From: Pseudoduganella armeniaca
Lineage (GTDB): Bacteria; Pseudomonadota; Gammaproteobacteria; Burkholderiales; Burkholderiaceae_D
Length of the DNA stretch: 64,000 nt
Assembly (NCBI RefSeq): GCF_003028855.1
Contig: NZ_CP028324.1
Location: 4,092,001-4,156,000, forward strand
Direction: 5' to 3'
Every line of letters begins with the position of its first letter. Within the stretch, counting starts at the first letter, position 1. Made by a program: the position numbers and the translations under genes. Of the stretch, positions 63,748 through 64,000 are shown in pieces. The notes beneath the pieces are model-generated. The model saw only the letters and a program-made list of their open reading frames with translations, was not told the origin of the DNA and made no database searches.

Positions 63748-64000
63748 TGATGACTTTCCCCTCCGCGCCGGGTGGCGCGACTCCCGACACGACGCTGCCG
63801 GGTGTGACTGCCGCACCGGGCGTGCCCGCTGACGGCCAAGGCGACGCGACGGGCCTGCCCGCGCTGTTCGCGCAACTGCTGGACGTGGCCGCCGCCGCCG
63901 TGCCGGGCCTCGACATGGCCGGCCTGGAAGGCGCCGCCGCGCCCGCTGGCGAGACCACCGTCGCCACGGCTGAAGGCGCAGGCAGCGGCACCGATACCGG
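63744..64000 (+). CDS. fliK: Flagellar hook-length control protein FliK, 3'-truncated by window edge
   Basis: It begins MMMTFPSAPGGATPD with an Ala/Pro/Gly-rich low-complexity N-terminus typical of FliK; only about 85 residues are inside the window. The order fliD-fliS-fliT-fliK is that of lateral flagellar clusters. The C-terminal domain lies outside, so the call rests on position and composition. Confidence 0.7.
   Translation, partial: MMMTFPSAPGGATPDTTLPGVTAAPGVPADGQGDATGLPALFAQLLDVAAAAVPGLDMAGLEGAAAPAGETTVATAEGAGSGTDT

Overview
The window is GC-rich bacterial chromosome. Codon use, gene content (3-hydroxybutyrate dehydrogenase, succinyl-CoA:acetoacetate-type CoA transferase, ETF-ubiquinone oxidoreductase) and gene styles point to a betaproteobacterium of the Oxalobacteraceae (Massilia/Duganella/Pseudoduganella group). 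That placement is inferred from protein resemblance, not from a marker gene. No rRNA, tRNA, CRISPR array or complete insertion sequence is visible.

Regions. (1) 1-5.6 kb: the 3' part of an Rhs polymorphic-toxin gene with its immunity gene, followed by a displaced Rhs C-terminal cassette whose toxin tip carries an in-frame stop, then a small presumed immunity gene. (2) 5.9-35.2 kb: ordinary chromosomal genes. These are a patatin-like membrane phospholipase, relA, ridA and an alpha/beta hydrolase; bdhA; a TonB receptor/desaturase/PhnD-like operon; dctA; a serine hydrolase lipoprotein; a CoA transferase pair with a divergent PAS-LuxR regulator; a chemoreceptor; a zinc metallopeptidase; a RidA/LysR divergent pair; a propeller-type sensor kinase; an ADP-ribosylglycohydrolase; an SDR; and ETF-QO. 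(3) 35.3-40.7 kb: flagellin, a FliK-C-like protein, a frameshifted exported protein, a formylglycine-generating-enzyme-fold protein and a membrane AraC regulator. (4) 41.1-48.2 kb: a second, nearly full-length Rhs gene that is frameshifted late in its core. Its tip resembles an ADP-ribosyltransferase toxin. Behind it lies a graveyard of Rhs fragments, broken immunity genes and a stray piece of the formylglycine-enzyme gene. (5) 48.9 kb to the end: two divergent flagellar operons, fliMNPQR-flhBA on the minus strand and fliEFGHIJ-DST-fliK on the plus strand.

How the parts work together. The two Rhs loci share a near-identical core in the same orientation (window start and 42.8-44.7 kb). Each is followed by spare C-terminal tips and orphan immunity genes, the arrangement expected for toxin-tip switching by recombination. 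Three of these units carry inactivating lesions (a 1-nt deletion, an in-frame TAG, frameshifts), so the array looks partly silent. The flagellar cluster lacks fliO between fliN and fliP, and its FliM is short and lacks the N-terminal CheY-binding peptide. Order and content match lateral (Flag-2 type) flagellar systems rather than a primary polar system.

Several intergenic signals are sharp. They include two members of a 25-bp-arm palindrome family at gene 3' ends, a perfect three-way-junction fold between ridA and relA, two matched LysR-type operator sites, an 18-bp perfect palindrome upstream of the CoA transferase genes, and a remnant of an SDR gene 3' end flanking the ADP-ribosylglycohydrolase segment.
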